Below, one piece after another: positions 44,102 to 54,206 of a stretch of 64,000 bases of DNA. The position numbers and the translations under genes were made by a program. The stretch comes from Schizochytrium sp. TIO01 (taxonomy: Eukaryota; Sar; Bigyra; Thraustochytrida; Thraustochytriidae), in NCBI GenBank assembly GCA_004764695.1, contig SMSO01000031.1, positions 3,023,048 through 3,087,047 of the forward strand, read 5' to 3'. The notes below the pieces were generated by a model. That model ran no database searches. It had not been told where the DNA came from and worked only from the letters and a program-made list of their open reading frames with translations. Each line of letters opens with the position of its first letter. The stretch's first letter is position 1.

Positions 44102-45781
44102 ATGGCAAAGCGTTCGAAGGAAATTCAGGCCAAGGAGGAGAAGAAGAAGGCCAAGGTCGAAGAATCGAGCAGCGAGGAGTCCTCTTCGGAGTCTGAGTCT
44201 GAGTCTGACACCGACGAAGACACCAAGGTCAAGGCCACTCCCAAGCAGGCTGCCAAGAAGGAGGAGTCTGACGACTCCAGCGACGAAGACTCTTCCAGCG
44301 ACGACGATTCCGATGATGATGGCGACAAGAAGATGACTGAGTCTAAGCCCGCCGCCAAGAAGGAGGAGTCCTCCTCCGACGAGTCCTCCAGCGATGAGGA
44401 CTCTGACGATGAAGACGACAAGAAGAAGAAGGCCCCTGCTTCCAAGAAGGTGGAGGCCAAGAAGGAGGAGTCCTCTGACGAAGAGTCCTCCAGCGATGAT
44501 GACTCTGACGATGAGGATGACAAGAAGAAGGCCGCTCCCCAAAAGGAAGCTGCCAAGAAGGCTGAGTCCTCCGACGAAGAGTCCTCTAGCGATGAGGACT
44601 CCGACAATGAGGACGACAAGAAGAAGAAGGCCCCTGCTGCCAAGAAGGTGGAGGCCAAGAAGGAGGAGTCCTCTGACGAAGAGTCCTCCAGCGACGATGA
44701 CTCCGACGACGAGGCCGCCAAGAAGGCCGCTCCCAAAAAGGAGGCCGCCAAGAAGGCCGAATCCTCCGACGAAGAGTCCTCCAGCGATGAGGACTCTGAC
44801 GATGAGGACGACAAGAAGAAGGCCCCTGCTGCCAAGAAGGAGGAGTCCTCCAGTGAGGAAGAGTCCTCCAGTGATGAGGACTCTGATGACGAGGACGAGA
44901 AGAAGCCCGCTGCCAAGAAGGAGACTGCCAAGAAGGACGACTCTTCCAGCGACGAGGAGTCTTCTGACTCTGACTCCTCTGATGACGAGGAGGAAGTGAA
45001 GAAGCCTGCTGCCAAGAAGGAGGAGGTCTTTGAGACCCCGAAGAAGAAGACCAAGACCGAGGACTTCGCCACCCCGAAGCCCGCTAGCTCTGGTGTCGAG
45101 ACCCAGCTCCAGGTTCTCGGCTTCCCGTACGAGACCACCGCTGAAGACCTTGAGCAGTTCTTCGCTGCCAAGGTGAAGCCCACCAAGGTCACCCTTAACG
45201 AGGACTGGAAGGGTACCGCCATCGTCACCTTCGGATCCCCCGAAGACGCTGAGACCGCTCTCACTCTTGATGGAGAGTACATTGGCGCTCGCTGGATCAA
45301 GGTTCGCCACTACAAGCCTCGCGCGAACGGCGGTCTTCGCAGCGGTCCTGGTGAGCGCCCCGAGGGTTGCACTTGCGTCTTTGTTGGAAACTTGAGCTTC
45401 GATGTTGACGATGACACTGTTCGCGAGGCCTTTAAGCACTGCGGTGAGATCACCCAGATCCGCTGGGGCATTGACCGCGAGACCGGTGACTTTAAGGGCT
45501 ACGGCCACGTTGAGTTCGCTGATGAGAGCGGCCCTACTGAGGCTATCAAGCTCCACGGCACACGTCTTTTGGGACGCGACATGCGTATTGATTTTGCTAA
45601 GCCTGGTGGCAGCAAGGCTCGCGGTGGAAACGAAGGTGGAAACGGCGGAAACGGCCGTGGTGGCTTCAACAGTAACAAGAAGCGCCCTTTTGAGGGATCA
45701 TCTCAGCGCAACGGTGGCTTCAACAGCAACAAGAAGCCTAAGTTCCCTGAGAGCACCGGCACTCGCATCACCTTTGACTAA
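44102..45781 (+). CDS. Nucleolin-like protein: acidic Ser/Glu/Asp repeats, two RRMs, Gly/Asn-rich tail
   Basis: 559 aa from ATG 44102 (MAKRSKEIQAKEEKKKAK). Residues about 25-310 alternate Lys/Ala/Pro blocks with phosphorylatable acidic blocks (SSDEESSSDEDSDDEDD), as in nucleolin, yeast Nsr1 and fission-yeast gar2. RRM1 spans about 338-415 (LQVLGFPYETTAEDLEQFF; its RNP1 is degenerate, KGTAIVTF). RRM2 spans about 422-498 (CVFVGNLSFDVDDDTVREAF, GYGHVEF). The tail is Gly/Asn/Arg-rich (GGNGGNGRGGF), an RGG-like region. Nucleolins work in rRNA transcription, pre-rRNA processing and ribosome assembly in the nucleolus. Codons are strongly G/C-ending. Long frames on the opposite strand are by-products of the repeats. 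Confidence 0.93.
   Translation: MAKRSKEIQAKEEKKKAKVEESSSEESSSESESESDTDEDTKVKATPKQAAKKEESDDSSDEDSSSDDDSDDDGDKKMTESKPAAKKEESSSDESSSDEDSDDEDDKKKKAPASKKVEAKKEESSDEESSSDDDSDDEDDKKKAAPQKEAAKKAESSDEESSSDEDSDNEDDKKKKAPAAKKVEAKKEESSDEESSSDDDSDDEAAKKAAPKKEAAKKAESSDEESSSDEDSDDEDDKKKAPAAKKEESSSEEESSSDEDSDDEDEKKPAAKKETAKKDDSSSDEESSDSDSSDDEEEVKKPAAKKEEVFETPKKKTKTEDFATPKPASSGVETQLQVLGFPYETTAEDLEQFFAAKVKPTKVTLNEDWKGTAIVTFGSPEDAETALTLDGEYIGARWIKVRHYKPRANGGLRSGPGERPEGCTCVFVGNLSFDVDDDTVREAFKHCGEITQIRWGIDRETGDFKGYGHVEFADESGPTEAIKLHGTRLLGRDMRIDFAKPGGSKARGGNEGGNGGNGRGGFNSNKKRPFEGSSQRNGGFNSNKKPKFPESTGTRITFD
44420..44812 (+). repeat. Higher-order tandem repeat in the nucleolin-like gene (two copies, 198 and 195 bases)
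   Basis: The acidic region is built from two alternating block types: one with KKKKAPA(A/S)KKVEAKKEE, the other with KEAAKKAESSDEESS. The A-B pair is present twice (44420-44617 and 44618-44812) with near-identical nucleotide sequence. Shorter related units flank it. This points to recent in-frame duplication. Confidence 0.85.
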
Positions 45782-46434
45782 GCTCTGATTCGTGTGTCTG
45801 AAGACTACACTTCAGCGTAAACGCATGCCCGCACATAAAACGATTCCCTACTCCTTACCTTTTTACATTTGCACAACACAACTACTCTACCATCACTGCG
45901 AACTCTAAACTATTCGTATAAACCAAAAATACTACAAAATTCACACAGCTTTTGCACCAATCTCACTTGTGCCCATTCCTTATTTCAAGCTTATTGATGA
46001 ATTAGTTGCTTTCTTGCGCACTTTCGTTCTGTGTCCTGTATCACCAATGTCTGGAGCTCTTTGCTTAAGAAAATACTTGTCGCATACATATAAACTGTAT
46101 TTTAGCTTGGAAGATTTCTTTCACGCAGAAACGCGTTCTCATCTTTCCTTCACTTGTGAGACTAAGAGTGACCTGTCTGCGCTCGTTTGCTGCATTTTCT
46201 AAATTTTCCTTTTATAAACGAAAAAGAAGTTTGCTATTGTACTTGGTGCTCAATTATAGGCTGAGCAGAGATGGATCTTAAAGTTTTGTATTGAATACAA
46301 CATATACTAGATATGTTTGGAATCAGAGCATTTTATGTCTTATAAGAAAATAAATGAATGATATAGATAGATAAAACCAAAGTGGGAAGCGATCAAGCTT
46401 TCTCATAATGTATGAGGAATAGCTCGTATCAACT
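45782..46434. other. Intergenic spacer between convergent genes
   Basis: 653 bases with the 3' untranslated regions of the nucleolin-like and ACSS3 genes. Nothing else is recognised. Confidence 0.6.
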
Positions 46435-48507
46435 TTACGCAGCTGCAGATACAGAGCTGGATTCCTTCTCCTTGTTTGGGATCCAACGTTCCTCCAGAAC
46501 ACGTTTGACCTCATGAACAGCAGCCATGTCTTCAATGGTACCAGGTACACGAATTTCCTTTTCATCAGCAATCTGAAGCATCACATTACGAAGGGTCTTA
46601 CCAGAACGGGTTTTCGGCAGCATCGAGACAACGTAAGCTTGGCGAAAACTCGCAACTGCACCAATATCTTCACGTACGCGCTGAATAAGCTCCTTTTCGA
46701 CCTGCTCTGGAGATTTTTTAGCTGCATCAGAGAGTACAACAAGACCGATGGGTACCTGGGTCTTCTGCGGGTCATACGGGCCGATAACAGCGGCTTCAGC
46801 CACCGAGGGATGGCTCAACAGTGATTCTTCAATTGCACCTGCGGAAAGACGGTGACCAGCACAATTGATGACATCATCAGTACGAGCCATGATGTGAAAG
46901 TAACCATCGTCATCACAAATTCCAGCATCACCAGTCAAGTAGTAACCCTTGTGCTTGTCATAGTAGGTTTGCTTGCAGCGTTCATCTGCATTGTGCAAGG
47001 TTGTAAATGTTCCAGGAGGCAGAGGCAGGCGGATGACAATATCACCGAGCGTATGGTTAGGCATTGGTACAGAGCGCTCCTCACATACGATATCAAATGA
47101 AAACCCCGGCAGGGCGCGAGCAGCGCTGCCCGGACGAGCACCGATTCCTGACATCTGAAATCCAAGCGCAGGCCAGCCAAGTTCAGTTTGCCACCAATTA
47201 TCAACAACATTTTTCTGCAATTGTTCCGAATAGAAGCGGACAGTTTCAGGATCACCACGCTCTCCAGCTAAAAAAACAGTCTTCAGGTTCGAAAGGTCAT
47301 ATTTTTTAGCAAGCTCGAGGTTGCGATCAACCTTGCGAATAGCACGCAGAGCAGTAGGGGCTGTGAAAAGCCCTCGTACATTGTAATCTTGTGCTACGCG
47401 CCAAAACACTCCTGCATCTGGAACAATGGGCTTCCCTTCGTAAAGAACGGTGCTGCAGCCATGGAGTAGAGGGCCATACACGATGAAACTGTGTCCCACA
47501 ACCCAACCAATATCACTCGCTGCCCAGTACGTGTCTTCAGCTTCTTTGCAATCCATAAAGTTGTCCATGGCCCATTTTAGGGCCGTAGCATAGCCACCGG
47601 AGTCACGCACAACACCCTTGGGGGCACCGGTAGTGCCACTTGTGTACAAAATATAGAGCGGGTCAGTAGACTTGACAGGGACGCATTTATGAGGGTCGCT
47701 TTGCATAACATCTTCCCAGGCTTCGAATTGGCTTGTAGATTTGTTTGCAGGATCCTCAACTTCATTGCGAAACTTGGAAATCACAATTTCAGGTTTGTGC
47801 TTGGCAATGCGGAGTGCTTCTTCGACCATTGGGCTGTACGAGACAACGCGAGTGGGCTCCACACCACAGGATGCAGAAATGATCGCCTTTGGCGTGGCAT
47901 CATTTATGCGCGCAGCGAGTTCTTTTGGCGCAAATCCACCAAACACCACGCTATGTACAGCACCAAGTCGAGCACAGGCAAGCATGGCGATGACGGCTTC
48001 AGGAATCATGGGCATGTAAATCACAACACGGTCGCCTTTAGTGACTCCACGAGCTGCAAGACCACCGGCCATGCGAGACACTTGCTCTTGGAGATCAGCA
48101 AACGTAATTGTCTTTTTCACACCGGTTGCTGTGGAGTCGTAGTGAATAGCAGCTCGGGATCCATGTCCCGCATCTACCCAGCGATCCACTGCATTGTGGC
48201 AAATATTGAGTTCCCCTCCCACAAACCAGCGTGAGAATGGTGCTTTAGATTCATCGAGGACCTTATCCCAGGGCCGATCCCATTCGAGGGCGCTAGCGGC
48301 CTCGTGCCAAAAGTCCTCTCTGGATTCAGGGTGCAAGCTCTTCTCCACAAGGTAATCATATGAGTCTCGACTCAAGTGATACTCGCGAACAAAATTCGTC
48401 GAGGCGCCAGCGGCCGTTGTGCGTTTGGCAATCGCAGTTGCCTCGTGCGAATGTCGCTTGGTCGCTTCACGCGCATACCTGATGAGGGCTGCGCGAGATC
48501 CCAACAT
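46435..48507 (-). CDS. Short-chain acyl-CoA (propionyl-CoA) synthetase, ACSS3/PrpE type, mitochondrial
   Basis: 690 aa from ATG 48507, with a basic presequence (MLGSRAALIRYAREATKRHS). The full adenylate-forming enzyme follows: SCGVEPTRVVSYSPM and RDSGGYA are typical of the PrpE/ACSS3 branch; LYILYTSGTTGAPKGVV (about 285-297) is the ATP loop; YYLTGDAG and RTDDVINCAGHRLSAGAIEES form the hinge region; PKTRSGK (catalytic Lys about 636) closes the active site. It converts propionate or acetate plus ATP and CoA into the acyl-CoA in the mitochondrion. One oddity: the conserved WWQTETG motif reads WWQTELG (about 437). There is no peroxisomal PTS1 tail (ends SVSAAA). It could be acetate-preferring; the branch assignment rests on the motifs named. 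Confidence 0.93.
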   Translation of the reverse strand: MLGSRAALIRYAREATKRHSHEATAIAKRTTAAGASTNFVREYHLSRDSYDYLVEKSLHPESREDFWHEAASALEWDRPWDKVLDESKAPFSRWFVGGELNICHNAVDRWVDAGHGSRAAIHYDSTATGVKKTITFADLQEQVSRMAGGLAARGVTKGDRVVIYMPMIPEAVIAMLACARLGAVHSVVFGGFAPKELAARINDATPKAIISASCGVEPTRVVSYSPMVEEALRIAKHKPEIVISKFRNEVEDPANKSTSQFEAWEDVMQSDPHKCVPVKSTDPLYILYTSGTTGAPKGVVRDSGGYATALKWAMDNFMDCKEAEDTYWAASDIGWVVGHSFIVYGPLLHGCSTVLYEGKPIVPDAGVFWRVAQDYNVRGLFTAPTALRAIRKVDRNLELAKKYDLSNLKTVFLAGERGDPETVRFYSEQLQKNVVDNWWQTELGWPALGFQMSGIGARPGSAARALPGFSFDIVCEERSVPMPNHTLGDIVIRLPLPPGTFTTLHNADERCKQTYYDKHKGYYLTGDAGICDDDGYFHIMARTDDVINCAGHRLSAGAIEESLLSHPSVAEAAVIGPYDPQKTQVPIGLVVLSDAAKKSPEQVEKELIQRVREDIGAVASFRQAYVVSMLPKTRSGKTLRNVMLQIADEKEIRVPGTIEDMAAVHEVKRVLEERWIPNKEKESSSVSAAA

Positions 48508-48928
48508 GGTGTTAGGAACTCACTTACCAAACTTCGAGGCAATCCTTCAAGGTTCACTTGTCGATCCCAATTCGCAAATGCGCTTTTCGCACGAGCTGGC
48601 CTTGCGGACTCTCTTCTTCCACGCTCCGAGCTCCGCGAATTCCGTGTCTGCGGGTCCGCCAGGCGCTTCCGCCACGTACGTATGCCTTTTGCAAGTTCAG
48701 GTACTGCCAATGCCTCAGTCAGAAGCGCTTCCGATAGCAGAACTACTACGGCGTATGTACTCAGTCCCTACTATCCCACAAAGGGCGGTCTGCAGTTCGG
48801 AGTTTGCTCGCTCGAGCCAAACCTCGCGTTTAGATCGCCTCGCCGAGTTGGACGAAATGGGATATGCTGCCCTCCGGAAACTCTGTACTTTCGTTTGTAA
48901 TCATCCCGAACGAAGTCCACTTGGATGA
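48506..48928 (+). pseudogene. Possible importin-beta-like N-terminal fragment (140 codons)
   Basis: The plus frame starts at an ATG that shares a CATG palindrome with the ACSS3 start, or at ATG 48482 inside it. It reads FEAILQGSLVDPNSQMR and, after a Ser/Gly/Pro-rich stretch, LLQVQVLPMPQSEALPIAEL followed by LRRMYS. This resembles the first HEAT repeats of karyopherins (LL-x-LLSPDN-x-x-R and A-x-LLRR). The frame then stops at 48928, and no continuation is visible. It could be a truncated gene copy, a first exon, or chance. Overlap with the ACSS3 start argues against a normal gene. Confidence 0.25.
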
Positions 48929-49434
48929 ATGGGGATCTCTTGTCAGATGTCAACTAAAGAACTCCAACTTGGAACGCGGAATAAGATTAATAATTATCTT
49001 TTTCATTCTTTTCCAACTTCTTTCTTCTCTATAAATAAATATATGAACAGTCCAAGTTTAACCCGCCTATGCACTTCTACCTACCTGCTAATATCTAACT
49101 TATTTGTTGATTTCTTCGGACCAAGTTTCTCTTCAGCACATTCCGTCTTCAGTACGTAGAGCGTGCGTGCGAGGGAGCGAGCGAGAACGGCGTTTTCCAG
49201 CCTCAGTCTGTATCAGTCTATGCCAAGGTTTCGAGGTTTTGATAATCTTTCAAGGCTGACTCGAAATAAAACGAGCTAACTTTCCTCGAAACCTTGAAAA
49301 TCTCTCAAGATCAACAGTGTGCCACATCAAAACTCTAAAACAGCCCCTTCTCCTTCTCTTTGCAAGACAAGTAGAGGATCAGGAGAACGCGGTATCTATC
49401 GATCGTGGAAGTGAAATCGTTCAGTTTTCAACGC

Positions 49435-49455
49435 TACGTACGTACGTACGTACGT
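49435..49455. repeat. ACGT tetranucleotide run (self-complementary)
   Basis: About five perfect ACGT units, a palindromic array. Confidence 0.85.
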
Positions 49456-49695
49456 CTCTGAAGTACCTTTCTCTTCGAGGCCAAACCCACCGAAAGGTGC
49501 TTCTCCTTAGCAGCCCATTGTCCTCCAAGTATTTTATTTTGTTCTATTTTTGTTAAATAAATAAATAAAAAATAGATTTTAAAAAACAGGTATCATTGCT
49601 GAGGGGACGAATTTTGGATCTGGGCAGTGCGCGAGCAGGCGTATCTTTGGCCCATTCTTTTCTCCCTTAGTCCCTTACTTACTAACTTACTACCT

Positions 49696-49699
49696 TTTT

Positions 49700-49731
<32 letters not shown>

Positions 49732-49733
49732 TC
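49696..49733. repeat. TTTC tetranucleotide microsatellite
   Basis: About nine perfect TTTC units. A GAAA array in inverse orientation lies 247 bases downstream. Confidence 0.9.
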
Positions 49734-49980
49734 CGGGCCTTATTTCGCGACTCTCTGCGCAGTAGGACCCGTTTTAGATCTCCATAAGCGGGTCCTTGCC
49801 TCGCCACGCTGACCTCAAAGGCGGCCTGGGACGGTCTCCAGGTCGCTTTGGTAAAGAAAGGCGCAGCCTGGTCTTCAAACTAAGTTTCACTCACTCCTTC
49901 GCAAAAAGTTCATTTCCATCATCGTATGAACAAGCAGGCACCTATCCTCTGCTATCACAAACGTTAGAAGTGGACAGATT

Positions 49981-50048
49981 GAAGAAAGAAAGAAAGAAAG
50001 AAAGAAAGAAGAGAAAAGAAAAGAAAAGAAAAGAAAAGAAAAGAAAGA
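49981..50048. repeat. GAAA tetramer and AAAAG pentamer array
   Basis: About seven GAAA units followed by about six AAAAG units. It is complementary in sense to the TTTC array at 49696-49733. Confidence 0.9.
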
Positions 50049-51380
50049 TCCGCGAATTTGAAGCGGCCCAAGATTTGGCTCTAACGAAGACAGAGGTTGA
50101 TAAAGCATGAAAAGAGAGTCGAAGCTCTTCAAACATGAGGCGACCAGGCTCGATAAATACGCGTACATCTCCAGCTTCGCCTTTGAGTCAGCCTGAGGCC
50201 TTTTCGGAGGAGCTGCACAGGCAGTGTGTGGCCACCTACCTACCTAAACCTATATTTCAACTTCATTGAGGGCTGTTTTTTTCTTTATAATTTGTAATAA
50301 AAGCATAACATTGAAGAACTTGCGAATAGATGCTCGAGACCTGACTCAGGTGGCATGGACTTCAATATTCGAGGGGTCACCGGCTTCAGGCCTTATCAGA
50401 GACGACACATTTTCATCATTCAAGGTCGCCGTGCCGTGGACGGAGAACTAAATACCGAGGTACCTCCCTCATCGCTGCAGAGGGTTTGCCGTTTTTGTGC
50501 GTTGGGGTTATAAAGCAGCAATAGCTACGCTGCTTCGGAGTTGGCACATTTAAAGATGGCCCGCGGGAAGAGAGCTCATCGTCATCATGACGCACCAAAG
50601 CTTGCGATTGGTCGAGCTAAAGGCTGTTGTAGATCACCGCCGCAGACGACAACTTAAATCAAAGCCCCTGCGTCTGCAGCAGCCAGGCTCAAGGTTTGCG
50701 CCAGGTCTTGGTCTTGTTCACCATGGTGGCGCCGTTTTTTAGAAAAACTCGAACTCGAACGATCTTAAGATTTTTCATGGAAAGGTGTGCGAAAGGAGGT
50801 GCGGAAAATTGGTCCCGACAGCCTTTACAGGGTAAACTGCAATCTAAGCACCAAACTTTGAGTTGAGCCATGAAGATGATCTTCAAAAGACAGAGCTCAC
50901 GCTCGAAACAACTGCGATGTCAACCTTTGTCGTGGTTGGTCGCTGGCAGCGCAGCGCCATCCCGGAGCTCTTTTACTACGAGGAGGCCACCGGTACCGGG
51001 CCTCATTTGCCAGAACTCTCGGCCACAGATCTGGTTTTAGATACGGTGCTTTGAGACGGATCCACGCTGCTATTCCCTACAGCACGATCGATGAGACGAG
51101 CAATCGTGATCGTGGAGTCTTCGCTTGAAACCAAGTTCTCTCAGACAGTTGGGTTCAAGATTGCAGGGACGATCTCGATCTCCGTGCTGCACGAGCTCGC
51201 CCAAGAGAAGGCAATTCGCTCTGCGTTATTCGAGTGCACCTGCTCATCGCGGCGATGTCCGTGGCGTCGGCTGCGTTTTAGTTTCATCACCTTCGTCATC
51301 CACAGGAACCCGGACATCTCAAGAACCGCAACGAACTTGACAGGAAACTAACTCGTTGCAAATCGGCAGCGACGATGCGT
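50040..51380 (+). pseudogene. Possible decayed coding sequence in several frames
   Basis: Successive plus-strand frames read like pieces of protein broken by stops and shifts: REFEAAQDLALTKTEVDKA, then KRVEALQT, then EATRLDKYAYISSFAFESA near 50.05-50.2 kb; FVVVGRWQRSAIPELFYYEE followed by PHLPELSATDLVLDTVL at 50.92-51.05 kb; and TKFSQTVGFKIAGTISISVL at about 51.13-51.2 kb. I do not recognise a family, and no single start or intron set joins them. Chance frames in G/C-rich DNA remain possible. Confidence 0.22.
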
Positions 51381-51710
51381 GTTTCGCAACAATCGACTGC
51401 GAACTCTTCACCTCCTTCGGCCATCCTGACGCTCCTTAGAAGCAGCCCAAAGCGACTTCATATGAAAGCTAGCGCCGTCAGAAAGAGATAGCTTCTCCGC
51501 CAGCATTTATTTCTGAGCAGCGGCACGCGGTGTTTGGCCCCCTTCCTCCTCGTGTTTACGTACGTCAGTGTCCCTGAGCCGAAGCTTTGTGCGTCATAAC
51601 ATACGATATCCATCATCATTCGTGATTCTGCGAATCTCTGTTTGCATTTGGTCTCATAACGCGGGTTCAAGAATGATCGCTTTTATTCAGTCTCGTTCAC
51701 AAATGAATAG

Positions 51711-51762
51711 TAAATAAATACATAAATAAATAAATACATAAATAAATGCATAAATAAATACA
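51711..51762. repeat. AAAT/ACAT tetranucleotide repeat
   Basis: About thirteen AAAT/ACAT-type units with point variants. Confidence 0.88.
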
Positions 51763-52225
51763 TGCCAATTCCTGAATTCCTCCAGTTCTGCTGTAAACGA
51801 ACGACCCGAAAGCTTTGGCGAGGCCGGTCTCTTGAAGCGCTTCAAAGACAGACAGGCGGGAGCGGGCCCAGGCCCAGTCTTCTTCGCCGAGGAAGAAGCG
51901 AAACTTGAAGGTGCCCAAGAGCGCTGAGTTCAAGTTGATCCTAACTTGATGGAAATACTTTCAAACAAACAACATGTGCAGTAAGTAACAAAGCGGAATC
52001 TCACTTTCTTAATTGAAATGAAATGCACACACAGTTCAAAGAATCCCTGCTCCCCTTCCCGCAATCGCGCCTCATTCCTGGCTGCCGGCCTCAGCTTAGA
52101 CGCGGCCACGCTTAGCTAAGCCCGCCTTATGAGGAGCTAGTCTCTCGTTTGATGGCAGCGCAACTTAACTTAATTAACGCCCGTGCTTCAAAACTCGGTT
52201 CTCAAGTTCGCCTTTAGTTAGCTTG

Positions 52226-52255
52226 GAGATAGATAGATAGATTGATTGATTGATA
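52226..52255. repeat. AGAT then TGAT tetranucleotide repeat
   Basis: Four AGAT units pass directly into three TGAT units. Confidence 0.85.
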
Positions 52256-54206
52256 AACTTGGGTTTGTTGACCTCGAAGCGTTGGCGTCGCATCGGCAGC
52301 GGTTTTGAGGGTGGTTGAAGAAAAGGGGACGTTGGCGATGGCCCGATTGAAAGCAACGACCACAATCGCCGCCATTTGCCAAAGGCTTTTGTTTGGAATC
52401 CAAATCCAAGATCATCCATCAGTCATCTTTTTCAGGCGGTGGGTGGGCTGTTGATTAATGAGGAACGTTAACGCGGCGTCGAAAAGGCGAGGAAATCCGG
52501 ACCTGGCGAAAAGGCCGCGACGTGTCGGGTCCAATTCTATTGAGCAGCCGAGACCAAGGCGGTTTTTGGGTCGCTGGCGGCTGGATTTGGACCCGAGTGG
52601 CGACTTGGACGAGTGCGACGAGTTGGGCAAAATAGGTTTTAGAGCTGATGCTGTTTTTTAATTCAACTGCTTCGAGTTGAGTTTGCGCTTTCTCCAATTG
52701 TTGTTCTTGTCGCTTTGAAGAGTGAGATCATCGAGAGCCGAAAGCCTCTCTCAAAAGCTGGCTGGCTGGCTTGACTTATATGCGGCTGCCAAGAGCAGCG
52801 AAAGTACCAGGATACGGCTCGTGTGCAGTATCTTAGTGGTGGAATTTGGTCGTGGATGCGGTGTAGTAAATCATGTGTTGGACTGTGCAGGAATGGATAA
52901 ATTGTTGAATGAGCAAGCGATACCAGCAATTCGTTAGAGCGGGATCACAGCAGCTGACGCTGTCAGTTCGGGTCTCGCAGGCGAGGTGGATGAAGGAAGG
53001 ATGGCTCAGCTGAGTTTGAGCCTTTCAAAGCGGTCTTGGCCCGATTTGGTCGCTGGGTTGACTGCGAGAGAAAGGACAACTTGGAGGAAATTGGACTCGA
53101 TAGCGGCAGATCGGACCATGTTGAAAACGCTCAGGCTGCTGTCGGGCTTGAGACTTGATCGGGCGGGGCTTTGATTAGCTTCGATTGTTTTAAGAAGTAG
53201 CTCACTCGTCTCACTGGAAGGAATGATTGAACAGCCTGAGGCGTGTATAGGGACGGCCATCAAAGTACCTGTCAGAGTTACAGCGATTGAACGTCGAGTG
53301 AGTTTTTAACTTTGAAGAATACATCAGAAGATTGCATGTCAATGGGTGTTTTGGGAGCCGGGAAGTTATTGAACTTCTTATCCCGCAAGTTTTTGCAGTC
53401 ATGTAATACAACAAGATCGTTCTTTAGGACTTTACAGATGTTTCGACTATCTCTAACTAACAATTAAAATTCAAGTACTCTTACTCTTGAGGTTTAAATC
53501 AGTGAAACAGATATTGTCGATCTTGTGTAGAGATCACACCGCTAGGCGTTGAAAGATAGCTATGAGCAATGTAACAATGCGCTGATATGTTTATGTGCTG
53601 CATATTGGCGTTTTTGAGGTGATTGTAACATTCGCAATCATGCGTCATCAGAGAGAGTCGGCATCATCGTTCGTTTCGACTGTCTATGCATGCCGTCAGG
53701 TACAAAACTTATCTTCGCATTGGGCCTACTACACCTACATGTATTTAATTGCGAGTTCTGGGCAGAGTCTGTTCCTTCGAACCACTCCCCCTTTTGACTA
53801 CTACAAAAATTCAGTTCTACCGAAGATTATAAAATCGTGAAGATGCCGACGGGTGTTCATCAGAGAGATATACTGTCCTATCTTCCATTTATCTGCCTAC
53901 TTCAATGAAAGTATACTTCACAATATGAGTAAATACAGAGCACGAAGTGAGAGGAAAAAGGAGATCATTTGAACTAAAAAGGTATGAAATTATTATGTTT
54001 GTATGGTGTACGTCTGTCTGTATGCATGCACATGTATTGCCAACTAGCCAGAGCAAGGTGAGACATTCAATGTGAATCGTTTGTGTAACAAAAGCTTCCC
54101 CTGTGAGCATTTTCATCTTCTCCATATTTCATCTCCACCTTTTTATAGAAGATGAGAAATGAACTAGAGTGAGAAAGAGCAGCAGAGGTATGGTACTCTA
54201 CAAGTC

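Larger units (their letters stand above)
48929..54206. other. Gene-poor region with repeats and coding-like fragments
   Basis: About 5.3 kb. Several G/C-richer blocks (49.6-50.2, 50.4-51.4, 52.2-53.2 kb) have fragmentary open frames on both strands but no recognisable domain. They are separated by A/T-rich DNA and simple repeats (listed). No complete gene, tRNA or transposon end is seen. Confidence 0.45.

Noticed and set aside
44093..45556. 487- and 391-codon open frames on the minus strand of the nucleolin-like gene
   Set aside because: They mirror the G/C-ending, stop-free codon pattern of the acidic repeats (AAG, GAG, TCC, GAC). The proteins are low-complexity Leu/Val/Gly or Ser runs, while the plus strand encodes clear RRMs.
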